Origin: Octadecabacter antarcticus 307
Lineage (GTDB): Bacteria > Pseudomonadota > Alphaproteobacteria > Rhodobacterales > Rhodobacteraceae
Direction: 5' to 3'
NCBI RefSeq assembly: GCF_000155675.2
Contig: NC_020911.1
Span: forward strand, 1,974,501 to 2,038,500
Length of the DNA stretch: 64,000 nt
Positions 53,068 to 62,404 of the stretch are shown piece after piece; position 1 is the first letter of the stretch, and each line of letters opens with the position of its first letter. Below the pieces are notes generated by a model. That model searched no databases, was not told the DNA's origin, and was given only the letters and a program-made list of their open reading frames with translations. The translations under genes were made by a program, and so were the position numbers.

Positions 53068-54335
53068 AGGGTGTCCAATTTTTGTTGGGCGTCAGCAAAA
53101 AAAGTTTTTGCGCCGAAATTACCAGACTTCAGAGTTAGCGCGATCTGGACTTCACCTGATACGCAGAAAGTCCAAGGCACTCCTGGTGCAATTTCTGCGC
53201 CAATGTCCAGTTGTGATACGCCAAGTGCTTTGGTTACGGCGCCTGATGTCTCACCACCCGCGACGATGATACGACGAGCTCCGGCATCGCGTGCGGCTAC
53301 TGCGCAGGCAGACAATGTTTGCTCAATCAGATTTCCAGCTGCTGCAATGCCCAAGACCTCTTGCGCAGCTTTTACACTTGTTGCATCCGCCGTTGCATAG
53401 ATAAGCGGCGCTTTGGTCAAATCCTGGGCTGCAAGCCAAGCAAGCACTAAAGCTGACCCTGTTTTAGCTATCTTCAATGGGTCTAATTGATAGCTGGGTG
53501 CGCCAAGCTCAATATGATTGGCAACCTGAATATTGGTCATAGCAGAACAGCTGCCTGATAAAATAATAGTGCCTTTACCTATTTTTGGTGATGGGCGTTT
53601 GACGGCATCCGCCGACAGCGTTCCATCTGCAAGATAAAGTGCGGGGAGCGGCATAGCGACTGCTGACCCCCCAGTTATCAATGGCATGTCGCGACAAGCC
53701 TCAGCAATGACGGATAAGTCCTCATCTGCTACAGCGTCCACCACAACATGCGCCACACCTTCGAGCTTGAGTGTGTCCAGCTTTGCCCGCAATGCAGACG
53801 CACCCTGTGCGACAGTCAACCGATCAGCCAAACCAACAGGGCGGGTCACTTGGGGTGTAAGGAGTCGCATCAAATTACTATCACACATTGGCGTCAGCGG
53901 GTGATTTTTCATAGGGCTTTCGGATAAAAGTTGCTGCCCAACAAACAGGTTACCCATGAAAATAGATCGTCCGTTTTCGGGAAATGCAGGGCAATAAATA
54001 GTTTGTTCTGTGCCAAGATCATCCATGATAGCCTCGGCCACTGGGCCAATGTTGCCCGCATCGGTGCTATCGAAGGTCGAGCAGTATTTCCAGAAAAACC
54101 GCTGTGCACCTGCACGCTTCAGCCAATCCAAGGCTTCGAGCGTTTCAGATACGGCGTCAACGGCAGAGATCGTGCGCGACTTTAGCGCGATGACCTCAAA
54201 CGGGCTGGTGTGGGACGGCGGTTCTGATGGCACACCGATGCGCAGCGATACCCGCACACCGCTACGCGCTAAAAGGCCGGCCAAATCCGTTGCCCCAGTA
54301 AAGTCATCGGCAATACAGCCCAAAATAGTTGTCAT
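53064..54335 (-). CDS. otnK: 3-Oxo-tetronate kinase (DUF1537 family)
   Basis: 423 residues. N-terminal DUF1537 domain (LGCIADDFTGATDLAGLLARSGVR, FWKYCSTFDSTDAGNIGPV) and C-terminal nucleotide-binding domain with RRIIVAGGETSGAVTKALGV and APGVPWTF. Phosphorylates 3-oxo-tetronate at C4. Placed between ltnD and otnC in the operon, as in characterised threonate clusters. Confidence 0.92.
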   Translation of the reverse strand: MTTILGCIADDFTGATDLAGLLARSGVRVSLRIGVPSEPPSHTSPFEVIALKSRTISAVDAVSETLEALDWLKRAGAQRFFWKYCSTFDSTDAGNIGPVAEAIMDDLGTEQTIYCPAFPENGRSIFMGNLFVGQQLLSESPMKNHPLTPMCDSNLMRLLTPQVTRPVGLADRLTVAQGASALRAKLDTLKLEGVAHVVVDAVADEDLSVIAEACRDMPLITGGSAVAMPLPALYLADGTLSADAVKRPSPKIGKGTIILSGSCSAMTNIQVANHIELGAPSYQLDPLKIAKTGSALVLAWLAAQDLTKAPLIYATADATSVKAAQEVLGIAAAGNLIEQTLSACAVAARDAGARRIIVAGGETSGAVTKALGVSQLDIGAEIAPGVPWTFCVSGEVQIALTLKSGNFGAKTFFADAQQKLDTL

Positions 54336-54353
54336 TTCAGTTTCTCCTATGCT

Positions 54354-55262
54354 TCACACGGGCAATGTTATTCCGGCATTTTTGGCATAGACTTTAGCCA
54401 CGGCAGCATCGTCATCGCCACCTAGCCCCATAGCTGCTGCCGCAGTAAACTGTTGCAGTGCTGCGGTTGTGATTGGGGCTGCAAACTGCACTTCCTTGGC
54501 GATGTCCAAGACGATGCCAAGGTCCTTTGGCCAAATATTGACCGAACTATGTGGCGTGTAGTCACCCGCTACTATGTGCGGTGCGCGGTTTTCTAACATC
54601 CAGCTAGTGCCAGCACACTTGCTAATAACCTCGACAAACTTTTCGGGTGTTACGCCTTGGGTTATGCCGAAAGTCAGTGCTTCTGCCATGACAGCAATAT
54701 GGACACCGGCAAGCAGCTGGTTGACCGCTTTCATCGCACTGCCTGCGCCAGCCTCATTGCCCAGTGCGAAAACCTTTTCGGAAATGTCGTCTAATACAAG
54801 CTGCGTAGCGGCAAATGCTTCTGGCGTTCCCGCAGCCATAATAGACAGTTTACCGGATGCGGCTTTGACAGATCCACCAGAAATCGGTGCATCCAAATAA
54901 TGCACCCCAAAAGTGGCGCAACGTGCCGCCATGTCTTTTGCAAAAGCAGGTGGCACGGTGGCGCACGATACGACAGCGGCACCTTTCTGCAATTTCTCAA
55001 CAATTCCCTGATCGCCAAACAGGACACTCTCAGTTTGTGCTGCATTCAAAACAGCGACAATGACGACATCCAAAATAAGAGACGCATCGCTCAGACTGCC
55101 GGATTGGCCGCCTTCACGCACAAAGCGCGTCATCACTTCAGGGTTAATATCTTTCCCCCAAACTTTGTGCCCACCACGTAAGGCTGAGGCTGCGATGCCG
55201 AATCCCATCGATCCAAGCCCGATAGCTGCAACGTTCAGAGTTGATACCTTCATATTATTCAT
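54354..55262 (-). CDS. ltnD: L-threonate dehydrogenase
   Basis: 302 residues, beta-hydroxyacid dehydrogenase: NAD motif AAIGLGSMGFGIAASALRGG, substrate motif YLDAPISGGSVKAASG, catalytic Lys in GSAMKAVNQLLAG. Oxidises L-threonate to 2-oxo-tetronate, the first step of the pathway completed by otnI, otnK and otnC downstream. Confidence 0.9.
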   Translation of the reverse strand: MNNMKVSTLNVAAIGLGSMGFGIAASALRGGHKVWGKDINPEVMTRFVREGGQSGSLSDASLILDVVIVAVLNAAQTESVLFGDQGIVEKLQKGAAVVSCATVPPAFAKDMAARCATFGVHYLDAPISGGSVKAASGKLSIMAAGTPEAFAATQLVLDDISEKVFALGNEAGAGSAMKAVNQLLAGVHIAVMAEALTFGITQGVTPEKFVEVISKCAGTSWMLENRAPHIVAGDYTPHSSVNIWPKDLGIVLDIAKEVQFAAPITTAALQQFTAAAAMGLGGDDDAAVAKVYAKNAGITLPV

Positions 55263-55263
55263 C

Positions 55264-57279
55264 TCAATTTCCTTTTACCCAACCAGGTAACCAAAGCGCA
55301 ATTTCTGGGAAGAACAGCACAAGTGCGAGTGCCACGATCTGAATCGCAATGAAGGGTAGTAAAGCCCTAAAAATTTCAGAGAGGCTCATGTCGCTTGGCG
55401 CCACGGACTTCAAATAGAAAGCTGCTGGACCAAACGGTGGCGTCAGATAGCTGACCTGCATGTTCATCGCAAACAAAATGCCGAACCACACAGGGTCCAT
55501 GCCAAGTGTAATGATGATAGGAACGAAGATCGGCATCGTCAAAAGTGCGATACCAATCCAGTCCATGAATAGGCCAAGCACAATCAAAATACCCATCATC
55601 ATCAGGATGATCACCATTGGTGATGCGCCGCTGTCAAGAATTGCGCTTTCGATAAAGCGGTTTCCACCCATAAGGTTATAAACCCCAACAAGCGCCGCTG
55701 CGCCTAGGCCAATCCAGATAATCATTCCGCACGTTTCAAGCGTCTGCTTGAGGCTTGAACTGATCAATTCCCACGATACCTCGCCACGAACCAATGCTGA
55801 GATAAACACCCCAACAACACCCATAGCTGCCGCTTCTGTTACGGAAGCGACACCACCGTAAATTGACCCAAGAACAGTGAATGCGACACCAACAGGCAAA
55901 ATCACACCACGCATCTTTTTGAGCTTTTCAGCAAGTGGCATGTCGAGTTCTGCTTGTGGGATCGATGGCCCCATAGAGGGATCAAGAGTGCATCGAACAA
56001 AAATATAGATGATGTAAAAGGTAGCTAACATAAGCCCTGGAACAACGGTCGCTAGAAACAGGTCACCGATGGAAACACTCGCTGTTAAACCATAAACGAT
56101 TAAGACAATCGATGGTGGGATCATTGTCCCAAGCGATCCACCCGCACAAACAGTGCCGATAGCCAACGCTCGATTATAGCCAAGTCGAAGCATCTGTGGC
56201 AAAGCGATCAAACCAAGAAGAACAATCTCTCCGCCAATAATACCTGAGATGGAGGCAAGGAAAATAGCTGCTACAAGGGTTTGAATGGCGACGCCGCCCT
56301 TAAGGCGCCCCGCTACAAGGCGCATTGCGTCGTATAGATCACGTGCCATGCCAGAGCGATCTAGCAAGGAGGCCATCAACACAAACATTGGAATTGCGAC
56401 AAGCACGTATTCATTCACGAACGAGTAGATACGGCTTGATACCAGCGGCACACCAGACACACCAAACCATGCTATGGTAAACATTATTGCGATAAGGCCA
56501 GTCACAAATGCGAGCGGAATACCAGTTAGAATGAGCACCATGATGCTGGTTACCAGCAGGATTGATCCGGTTTGAATTCCCAAATCACGCCCTTGGCTGA
56601 ACAAGACGTAGCCACCTATAGCAAGGAGGCCGAATACAATTGCGATACCTATGATAGCGTATTTACTTGCAGCTTCACCTTCAGATTGACGGTAGCCAGT
56701 GCCTTTAAAAGCAACCCAAATATGCCCCAGCGACTGGATCGCCAACACAACGGCTGTGATAAATAGACCCATTTTAACCAGTGCTGGTGTGATCGGGTTC
56801 CACGCTGAGCCAGACCGCTCCAAGCGGAAATCACCTTGCGGAGTCCACCATGACTTTTCAACCATCGTTGAGGCTGCATAGGCAATGGCAATTGCAAAGA
56901 ATAGGGCGAGCACTCCGTTCACAAAATCAAGCAGACGGCGCGTGCCACCACTCGTGCCAAAGTAAATCAGGCCAATGCGTATGTGCTTATCTGCAGCCAG
57001 GCACTGGATACCACCGTAAAGGTAACAAACGGCCACCAACGCAATCACAGTTTCATGCACCCAAATTGTTGGCGCATTAAAGAAATACCGCATAACAATT
57101 TCATAAAGTGATACGATCGTCGCTATTGCGAACAGAAAGCTAAAAATTCCGCCAAACGAGACAATTTTTCGGTCCAACGCAGTTTGTGGGCCAGCAGCAT
57201 CTTCTTCGTGGGCGCGTTTGAGAGCCTCAAGCTGGGCCTCGACTTCGCCAGCAGTCATAGCTGAATTTTCTTGTGACAT
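55264..57279 (-). CDS. dctQM: TRAP transporter fused membrane subunit (DctQ-DctM)
   Basis: 671 residues. Residues ~45-210 are the small four-helix DctQ domain, and ~230-671 the large DctM permease with about twelve hydrophobic segments (AIPMFVLMASLLDRSGMARDLYDAM and PPSIVLIVYGLTASVSIGDLFLA are typical). Fused QM proteins are common in marine Rhodobacteraceae. With dctP it should import threonate or a related four-carbon sugar acid using a sodium gradient. Confidence 0.92.
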   Translation of the reverse strand: MSQENSAMTAGEVEAQLEALKRAHEEDAAGPQTALDRKIVSFGGIFSFLFAIATIVSLYEIVMRYFFNAPTIWVHETVIALVAVCYLYGGIQCLAADKHIRIGLIYFGTSGGTRRLLDFVNGVLALFFAIAIAYAASTMVEKSWWTPQGDFRLERSGSAWNPITPALVKMGLFITAVVLAIQSLGHIWVAFKGTGYRQSEGEAASKYAIIGIAIVFGLLAIGGYVLFSQGRDLGIQTGSILLVTSIMVLILTGIPLAFVTGLIAIMFTIAWFGVSGVPLVSSRIYSFVNEYVLVAIPMFVLMASLLDRSGMARDLYDAMRLVAGRLKGGVAIQTLVAAIFLASISGIIGGEIVLLGLIALPQMLRLGYNRALAIGTVCAGGSLGTMIPPSIVLIVYGLTASVSIGDLFLATVVPGLMLATFYIIYIFVRCTLDPSMGPSIPQAELDMPLAEKLKKMRGVILPVGVAFTVLGSIYGGVASVTEAAAMGVVGVFISALVRGEVSWELISSSLKQTLETCGMIIWIGLGAAALVGVYNLMGGNRFIESAILDSGASPMVIILMMMGILIVLGLFMDWIGIALLTMPIFVPIIITLGMDPVWFGILFAMNMQVSYLTPPFGPAAFYLKSVAPSDMSLSEIFRALLPFIAIQIVALALVLFFPEIALWLPGWVKGN

Positions 57280-57362
57280 ATCGCCTCCCTGAACGCATCC
57301 AAGTTATTTTTAATGAAAAAAGAGGGGCATTTCTGCCCCCCTTTGAGTGTATTTTTTAACGA

Positions 57363-58397
57363 TTACTCGATCAGTAATCCCGCTGCGATCAGATAAGCTG
57401 AGACACTCGTATATGCCTTGCCTGCCATTTCGGAACGGTCAGCCCAGTTTGCCCACTGCGTCTGTGCAATCGCACGAAACTTAGACCGCTCTTCGTTAGA
57501 CCAGTTGATGATCGTGATGTCTGGATCGGCGGTGGCTTCTGCTACAGCAATCGCGTTTTCTGCGTCAAGACGTGCAACCATATCTTGCGCGAAGTCGCGA
57601 ACTGACACGTCAAGAATTGCCTTAAGATCGTCTGGCAACGTGTCGAAGATTTCCTTGTTAAGGGATACTTCAATTACCGGCATCGAATGGAACCCAGGGT
57701 AGAGCGGGTATTGTGCAAATTCATGCATTCCCTGCGCGTGGTTCGTCGAGAACACGGTGTAGTCTGCCGCATCGATCACGCCTTTTTCTAAAGACGTGTA
57801 TACCTCAGAGCCCGGTAAGTTCACTGGGGATGCCCCTGCGGCCGCAAACACTTCCTGAACCATACCTTCGGGAGCACGCATCTTGATGCCTGCAAGGTCA
57901 TCAACGCCGTAGATTGGCTTGGTTGACAAGAACGCCTCAACGCCTGTTGCTGATGCACCTAAGAATTGTAGGCCGTATGGATTAACGAGCTCGTTAAACA
58001 GCTCATTACCGCCACCATAGTTCATATAATTGAACATCTGCTGTGGTTCAGACCATGCCCCAACGAGGTTGCCAAGCATTGCAAATGCAGGATCTTTACC
58101 TGAAAAATACGACGGGTCAGTAATGTGACCCTGCAGAATGCCTGCTCCTACAGCGTCAAGTGTTTCGTTGTGGGCAACAACTGTGCCAACCGGGACAACT
58201 GTAATTTCGATCCGACCACCTGACATCGCTCCAACGCGCTCGGCCCATTCTTCTTCAATAGGAAAGAAGTTGTCTCCTGCCTGTGCGGATGTTTGAAACG
58301 TCCACTGATAGTCTTGCGCGTTAGCTATGCTTGCAAACAATGCGCTCGCGGCAACAACGCCAACAAAGACTGTCGTCTTCAAATTAGTAAGTTTCAT
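57363..58397 (-). CDS. dctP: TRAP transporter solute-binding protein (DctP)
   Basis: 344 residues with a signal peptide (LKTTVFVGVVAASALFASIANA-QDYQ). DctP/TRAP fold: FFPIEEEWAERVGAMSGGRIEI, GIKMRAPEGMVQEVFAAAGASPV (the Arg that salt-bridges the ligand carboxylate is in KMRAPEG), YTSLEKGVIDAADYT, and a W-rich C-terminus. First gene of the threonate operon. Confidence 0.92.
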   Translation of the reverse strand: MKLTNLKTTVFVGVVAASALFASIANAQDYQWTFQTSAQAGDNFFPIEEEWAERVGAMSGGRIEITVVPVGTVVAHNETLDAVGAGILQGHITDPSYFSGKDPAFAMLGNLVGAWSEPQQMFNYMNYGGGNELFNELVNPYGLQFLGASATGVEAFLSTKPIYGVDDLAGIKMRAPEGMVQEVFAAAGASPVNLPGSEVYTSLEKGVIDAADYTVFSTNHAQGMHEFAQYPLYPGFHSMPVIEVSLNKEIFDTLPDDLKAILDVSVRDFAQDMVARLDAENAIAVAEATADPDITIINWSNEERSKFRAIAQTQWANWADRSEMAGKAYTSVSAYLIAAGLLIE

Positions 58398-58486
58398 GTC
58401 TTTCTCCCTTCGACGATCAGTTTTCTGACCCCCGTCTTTGCAATGTGACTAGGCCTTTCAGCTTTTAATCACTCTCCCCCCGCATC

Positions 58487-58510
58487 GGTACCGATACCGG
58501 TATCGGTACC
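58487..58510. promoter_or_regulatory. 24-bp perfect palindrome, probable LacI-family operator
   Basis: A perfect inverted repeat centred between 58498 and 58499, with half site GGTACCGATACC. Its inner GATACC-GGTATC resembles operators of the GntR/IdnR branch of LacI regulators. It lies about 90 bp upstream of dctP and 126 bp upstream of the lacI-type gene. Confidence 0.8.
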
Positions 58511-58635
58511 AGTGACATACTCCAAGACAGCCTGTCAACGGTCTGGGAATTGCGTTTGACGCTTAAAGGAAATATTATGTGCTAAAGTATAGGCGTAGTG
58601 GACGCCTATAAATTCATTCGATTGTTGCTAAGTAT

Positions 58636-59640
58636 ATGAATAAAAATAAAACTTTGATTGACGTTGCTGCAGCTGCTGGAGTCAGCAAAATGACTGCGTC
58701 ACGCGCATTGCGGGGTAGCAAAGACGTTTCCACCGAGAGCAAAGACCGGGTTATTGCAGCTGCAAAAAAGATTGGATACTTTGGGAATCACCTTGCAGCA
58801 TCACTGTCTAGTGCACGTTCTGACCTGGTTGGGGTCATCGTTCCCAGCCTCACAAACATCGTATTTCCACAAGTAATGTCAGGTATATCCGACGGACTGT
58901 TAGGAACAGGTTTTCAACCTGCATTTGGTGTCACTGACTACAATCTTTATCGTGAATATGAGCTTGTCGGACGGATGCTCTCTTGGCGACCTGCCGGCAT
59001 GATTATTACGGGAATGGAACAATCAGACCAGACCCGTAAATTGCTCATTGAAGCTGATATTCCAATCGTGCAAATCATGGATACAGACGGCGATGCCATC
59101 GATTACGTTGTTGGATTTTCCCATCAATCGGCTGGTGCAGAAATGGCGGAGGCGCTTTTTGGTGCTGGCCGCACTCGCTTTGGTTACATCGGCTGCAATC
59201 TTGAAAATGATTTGCGCGCAAAGAAAAGAAAACAAGGGTTTTTTGACGTTTTGAAGCGTTATGATATCGCAATAACCACACAGTTGGGTGGCATTCTGTC
59301 CTCAGTAAGTGAGGGCCGCCGCTTGACCCAAGAACTGTTGGAACAGACCCCTGATCTTGACTGCATCTATTTCTCGAACGACGATGTCGCATTTGGCGGA
59401 CTTTGCTATTGTATTGAGGCAGGAATTGCCGTCCCAAATAGTGTGGCACTGGCTGGGTTTAATGGCCTAGGCTTACTAGAAGGCTTTCCCGGCCTAATCG
59501 CCACGTCAACGACCCAAAGGCACGATATTGGCCGGGCTTCCGCAGGAATCATAACGCAATCACTTCAAAGCCCAGAACAATTGAAAAGTCGAAAGCTTGT
59601 AATGCAACCAACAATTAACTTGGGTGCATTACAAACATAA
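58636..59640 (+). CDS. LacI-family transcriptional regulator
   Basis: 334 residues. N-terminal helix-turn-helix TLIDVAAAAGVSKMTASRAL with hinge NHLAASLSSARSDLVGVIVP, then the periplasmic-binding-like domain of the GntR subtype (FPQVMSGISDGLLG, IDYVVGFSHQSAGAEMAEALFGAG, LDCIYFSNDDVAFGG). Divergent from the threonate operon, so it is the likely repressor acting at the palindrome. The effector may be a tetronate or its phosphate. Confidence 0.92.
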   Translation: MNKNKTLIDVAAAAGVSKMTASRALRGSKDVSTESKDRVIAAAKKIGYFGNHLAASLSSARSDLVGVIVPSLTNIVFPQVMSGISDGLLGTGFQPAFGVTDYNLYREYELVGRMLSWRPAGMIITGMEQSDQTRKLLIEADIPIVQIMDTDGDAIDYVVGFSHQSAGAEMAEALFGAGRTRFGYIGCNLENDLRAKKRKQGFFDVLKRYDIAITTQLGGILSSVSEGRRLTQELLEQTPDLDCIYFSNDDVAFGGLCYCIEAGIAVPNSVALAGFNGLGLLEGFPGLIATSTTQRHDIGRASAGIITQSLQSPEQLKSRKLVMQPTINLGALQT

Positions 59641-60204
59641 CCAATCTTGTATTGGCCGTGCATGTGGACTGCCACCGGCGATTCCAAATAGCTGATTAAG
59701 ATGACCAATAAAGACAGAACACCCCTTCTTATCAAGGACTAACCCCATCTTATCGGTCAGACAAGGAATGGGTGCGTCCACCTATGATTGCCCGCGATGT
59801 TCGCAAGGTTGGCCACTTTGGCACTGGTCATCTGGAGGTGACAGTCAGGTCAAACTTGGATTTTTACAAAGCAAAGTCGCTGATCGAGCAAACCTATGAA
59901 GGTGCGCAGTTTTGTCAGCACAGCCCGTGTCGGACAAGGAATGGCCGCGTCCATGTGCAATTATAGGTGGGCGTAGCATCCCATAGAAGTCTTAGAGAAC
60001 TGAGTGCTTTGGTATGGGGATGAAAGGGGTTGCTGAAAGGGAAGGGTGGCCAATTCCACCGATGGCCCTGCTCATCACTTGATTGGCTGGAGTTCCAACT
60101 CACAACAGCAGCCCCAGCATTGCTGCCGCTGCTGTTGCTTGATCAGTCTTGTTTATTCAACCGGAGCGTTATGGTTTCGCTTCACAGCGATGATGCTGGG
60201 AGGG
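59641..60204. other. Stretch with only a DUF5655 fragment
   Basis: Besides the fragment at 59754-59906, a short imperfect repeat of its start (SDKEW.RP codons) recurs at about 59931. No complete gene. The right edge is the IS5/IS903 insertion with a target duplication. Confidence 0.45.
59754..59906 (+). pseudogene. DUF5655 C-terminal fragment
   Basis: SDKEWVRPPMIARDVRKVGH, FGTGHLEVTVRS, KAKSLIEQTYEG: the conserved C-terminal end of DUF5655 proteins. The upstream half is missing. Confidence 0.65.
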
Positions 60205-60258
60205 GGCTTTGTTGCACAAATCGCCCTTATGGCGTGCTTCCCCTGACCCCTGACGGAT

Positions 60259-61230
60259 TCAGCCTACAGTAACGGTGTTTGGGATGCCAAGGGCGGTGAA
60301 GCCGTTGAGTATCGCGGCACGGATTTGGACTTCCGCAACTTGCCGGTCAAAGTCTCGTGCGGCCAGGCGCTGCCCGAGTAGTTTCAAACAATGCATCTTT
60401 GTCTCAACACGACTCCTGCGGTGGTATCCGCTCAAGCGACGCCATTGAGCGCGGCCGAGATCCTTTGAGGACTGTACCGCTTCGTTTCGGGCTCTGGCCC
60501 CCAGCGTATCCGGCTTCCATAGCTTGGCATTCTTGCGTGGCGGGATGACAGCACGGGCATTGCGGGCCGCAATCGCATCATGGCATTTGCGGGTGTCATA
60601 TGCCCCATCTGCTGTGACACTGCCAATCTTCTGATCTGGTGTGATCTGACCGAGAAGGTTGGGCAACATGGGTGGGTCTCCAATGCTGCTACTCGTCACT
60701 TCGACCGCGCGTATCTCCAACGTTTCTTCATCAATCCCTATATGTATCTTGCGCCACACCCGACGTTTCGGCCCGCCATGCTTGCGAGCGTTCCACTCAC
60801 CTTCGCCCTCAACTTTGATGCCGGTACTGTCGATAAGGAGGTTTAGCGGGCCCTTTGAGCCCTGATACGGGATGGTAACCGATAGCCTTTTCTGACGCCG
60901 ACATAACGTGCTGAAGTCTGGGACCTCCCAGTCAAGGTCGATCAATTTCAACAGGCTTTCCACAAAGCCCGTCGCCTGCCTCAAAGGCATTCCGAACAGC
61001 ACTTTCAACGTGAGACAGGCTTGGATCGCCGCATCGCTATAGCGTGGCTGGCGGCCCCGTTTGCCCCCCTCTCATGGTTTGCAAACAAACCACTGCCGGG
61101 CAACGGTAGGCGCAGCTTTCCAAGTGACCTCTGGGTTAAACCAAATGGTCAGTGACCCGCGTCGCTTCAGGGCCTTGTTATACTCAGGCCAGTTCCTCGT
61201 GCGGTAAATCGGGGCGATAGGTTTACTCAT
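60259..61230 (-). pseudogene. IS5/IS903 transposase interrupted by a palindromic insertion
   Basis: Starts MSKPIAPIYRTRNWPEYNKA; after WKAAPT a 39-bp insertion adds 13 codons of which the eleventh is TGA, then the frame resumes with GKRGRQPRYSDAAIQACL and continues to the end (LIDSTGIKVEGEGEWNARKH, GSVTADGAYDTRKCHDAIAA, VETKMHCLKLLGQRL). Without the insertion the gene is complete. A start at 61008 would give only the C-terminal 249 residues. Confidence 0.9.
61066..61104 (+). repeat. Palindromic mini-insertion, copy D (39 bp)
   Basis: CCCCTCTCATGG, first stem GGTTTG-CAAA-CAAACC, second part CTGCCGGGCA. It is antisense to the transposase here, whereas copies A and B are sense, so both orientations occur. 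In this orientation it brings a TGA into the transposase frame. Confidence 0.87.
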
Positions 61231-61359
61231 GACGCCAGCTACCATGCTGGATTTACAACATGAATCCCTGATACGAGACTATTTGTGCAACAAAGCCCTG
61301 GGAGGGGCTAATTCACCTTCATCGTCTCGGAACGTAGCAGCGGGCTACTGACTCGTTGT

Positions 61360-61620
61360 TCAAAGGCCGTCGTATTCGTATGTGACTAAATGTTCGGCAT
61401 ATTCCCTGATGCCACTTCGTTCGATGCCGATCTTATGCAACTGTTCGTCGTTCATCGCTTGCAAGACTGACTGCATTCTTCCAATCTGGATTTGGCTCCA
61501 CAGGTTTTTGAAGCTCTTGCGTATTCTGGTCGCGGTGTGGCCGACGGCGGTGACGGCGTCTCCAAGGGCATGTTGGGCCCAGAGGAACGTGCTGCCTGCT
61601 GTGTTGCTATGCATTTTCAT
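61360..61620 (-). CDS. DUF1127 small protein
   Basis: I use ATG 61620 (MKMHSNTAG), with AAGGA eight bases upstream; it overlaps the previous gene's end by 14 bp. 86 residues, long N-terminal helix (THATRIRKSFKNLWSQ-like) and DUF1127 end MNDEQLHKIGIERSGIREYA. No CCTCCTCCC hairpins follow. Role unknown; many DUF1127 proteins are stress-related RNA-binding or phosphate/carbon-stress factors. Confidence 0.8.
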   Translation of the reverse strand: MKMHSNTAGSTFLWAQHALGDAVTAVGHTATRIRKSFKNLWSQIQIGRMQSVLQAMNDEQLHKIGIERSGIREYAEHLVTYEYDGL

Positions 61621-61855
61621 TTGCGAGTTCCTTTTGTGATTGCTCGAATGCAATTAGGGGGATGTCTGCGCGGGATATTCCGATATCCAACAGATCTCGG
61701 TTCGACAAAGCCTTGAGCTTTGTCAGGGATCTCTGATATTTTGCGGTCTTAATCTTTGCGTTAGCGGCTGCGTTACGGCGACTAACGTAGCGCGTGAGCA
61801 GTTCAGTCAGACCTGACGTCAGCCAGCTATTTGTGTGGGGAACTACCATTGTCAT
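61607..61855 (-). CDS. DUF1127 small protein
   Basis: 82 residues: MTMVVPHTNSWLTSGLTELL, then the DUF1127 core YQRSLTKLKALSNRDLLDIG, ISRADIPLIAFEQ. Forms a two-gene unit with the DUF1127 gene just downstream. Confidence 0.82.
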   Translation of the reverse strand: MTMVVPHTNSWLTSGLTELLTRYVSRRNAAANAKIKTAKYQRSLTKLKALSNRDLLDIGISRADIPLIAFEQSQKELANENA

Positions 61856-62404
61856 GGCGCAACTCCTGTTATTTCTCTACAGCGCAGTATTAATGCTGCA
61901 CTGCAGAAATGGCACTTGCAGCCCACGCTTCCAACCCTCTGAATCCGCATAGGGGCTATGTCGAACAGGAAGGGAACCATCAAAGTATCGACGTATCCAC
62001 CTAAATAATCACCATGGTGAACGCGGAGGACGCGTTCATAAAAAAGGTTCGACAACTGCCATGCTAAGACTTTGCGCGTTGCCCAGTCTATTGTCGCAAC
62101 CCGCTAGAGGATGCCGCGTCCTTGGGATGAAGAAATGACATTTTCCGCTCTGTCAGATCTGCCCCCAGTTCTCGAGGCAAGTATCTCCAACTTGTGCCAA
62201 CCTTGAATTTTTACCGCTTTTGCTGTATTTAGTAGATGTTCTAATCAGAAGATCCTCATGAGATCAGGGTCGGAAGTGTGCGGTGGAGCATGACATCTAA
62301 ATCGCACGAAAATGCTAAGCGGACCCAACCAAACTTGGCCGTCAAACCAAACTAATTAACAGCAACTACCCGATTGGCATCCAATCGAGTGAGAGAGGAG
62401 ATCC
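61856..62404. other. Gene-free divergent region between DUF1127 pair and stress protein gene
   Basis: About 550 bp with no frame I trust. It should hold the promoters of the DUF1127 pair (minus) and of the universal stress protein (plus). No clear consensus boxes recognised. Confidence 0.4.

Larger units (their letters stand above)
60205..61297 (-). mobile_element. IS5 family (IS903 group) element, copy 2
   Basis: Same GGCTTTGTTGCACAAATC-type ends as the element at 6440, here with a clean 9-bp target duplication CTGGGAGGG at 60196-60204 and 61298-61306. That duplication size is typical of the IS903 group. 1093 bp. Confidence 0.93.
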
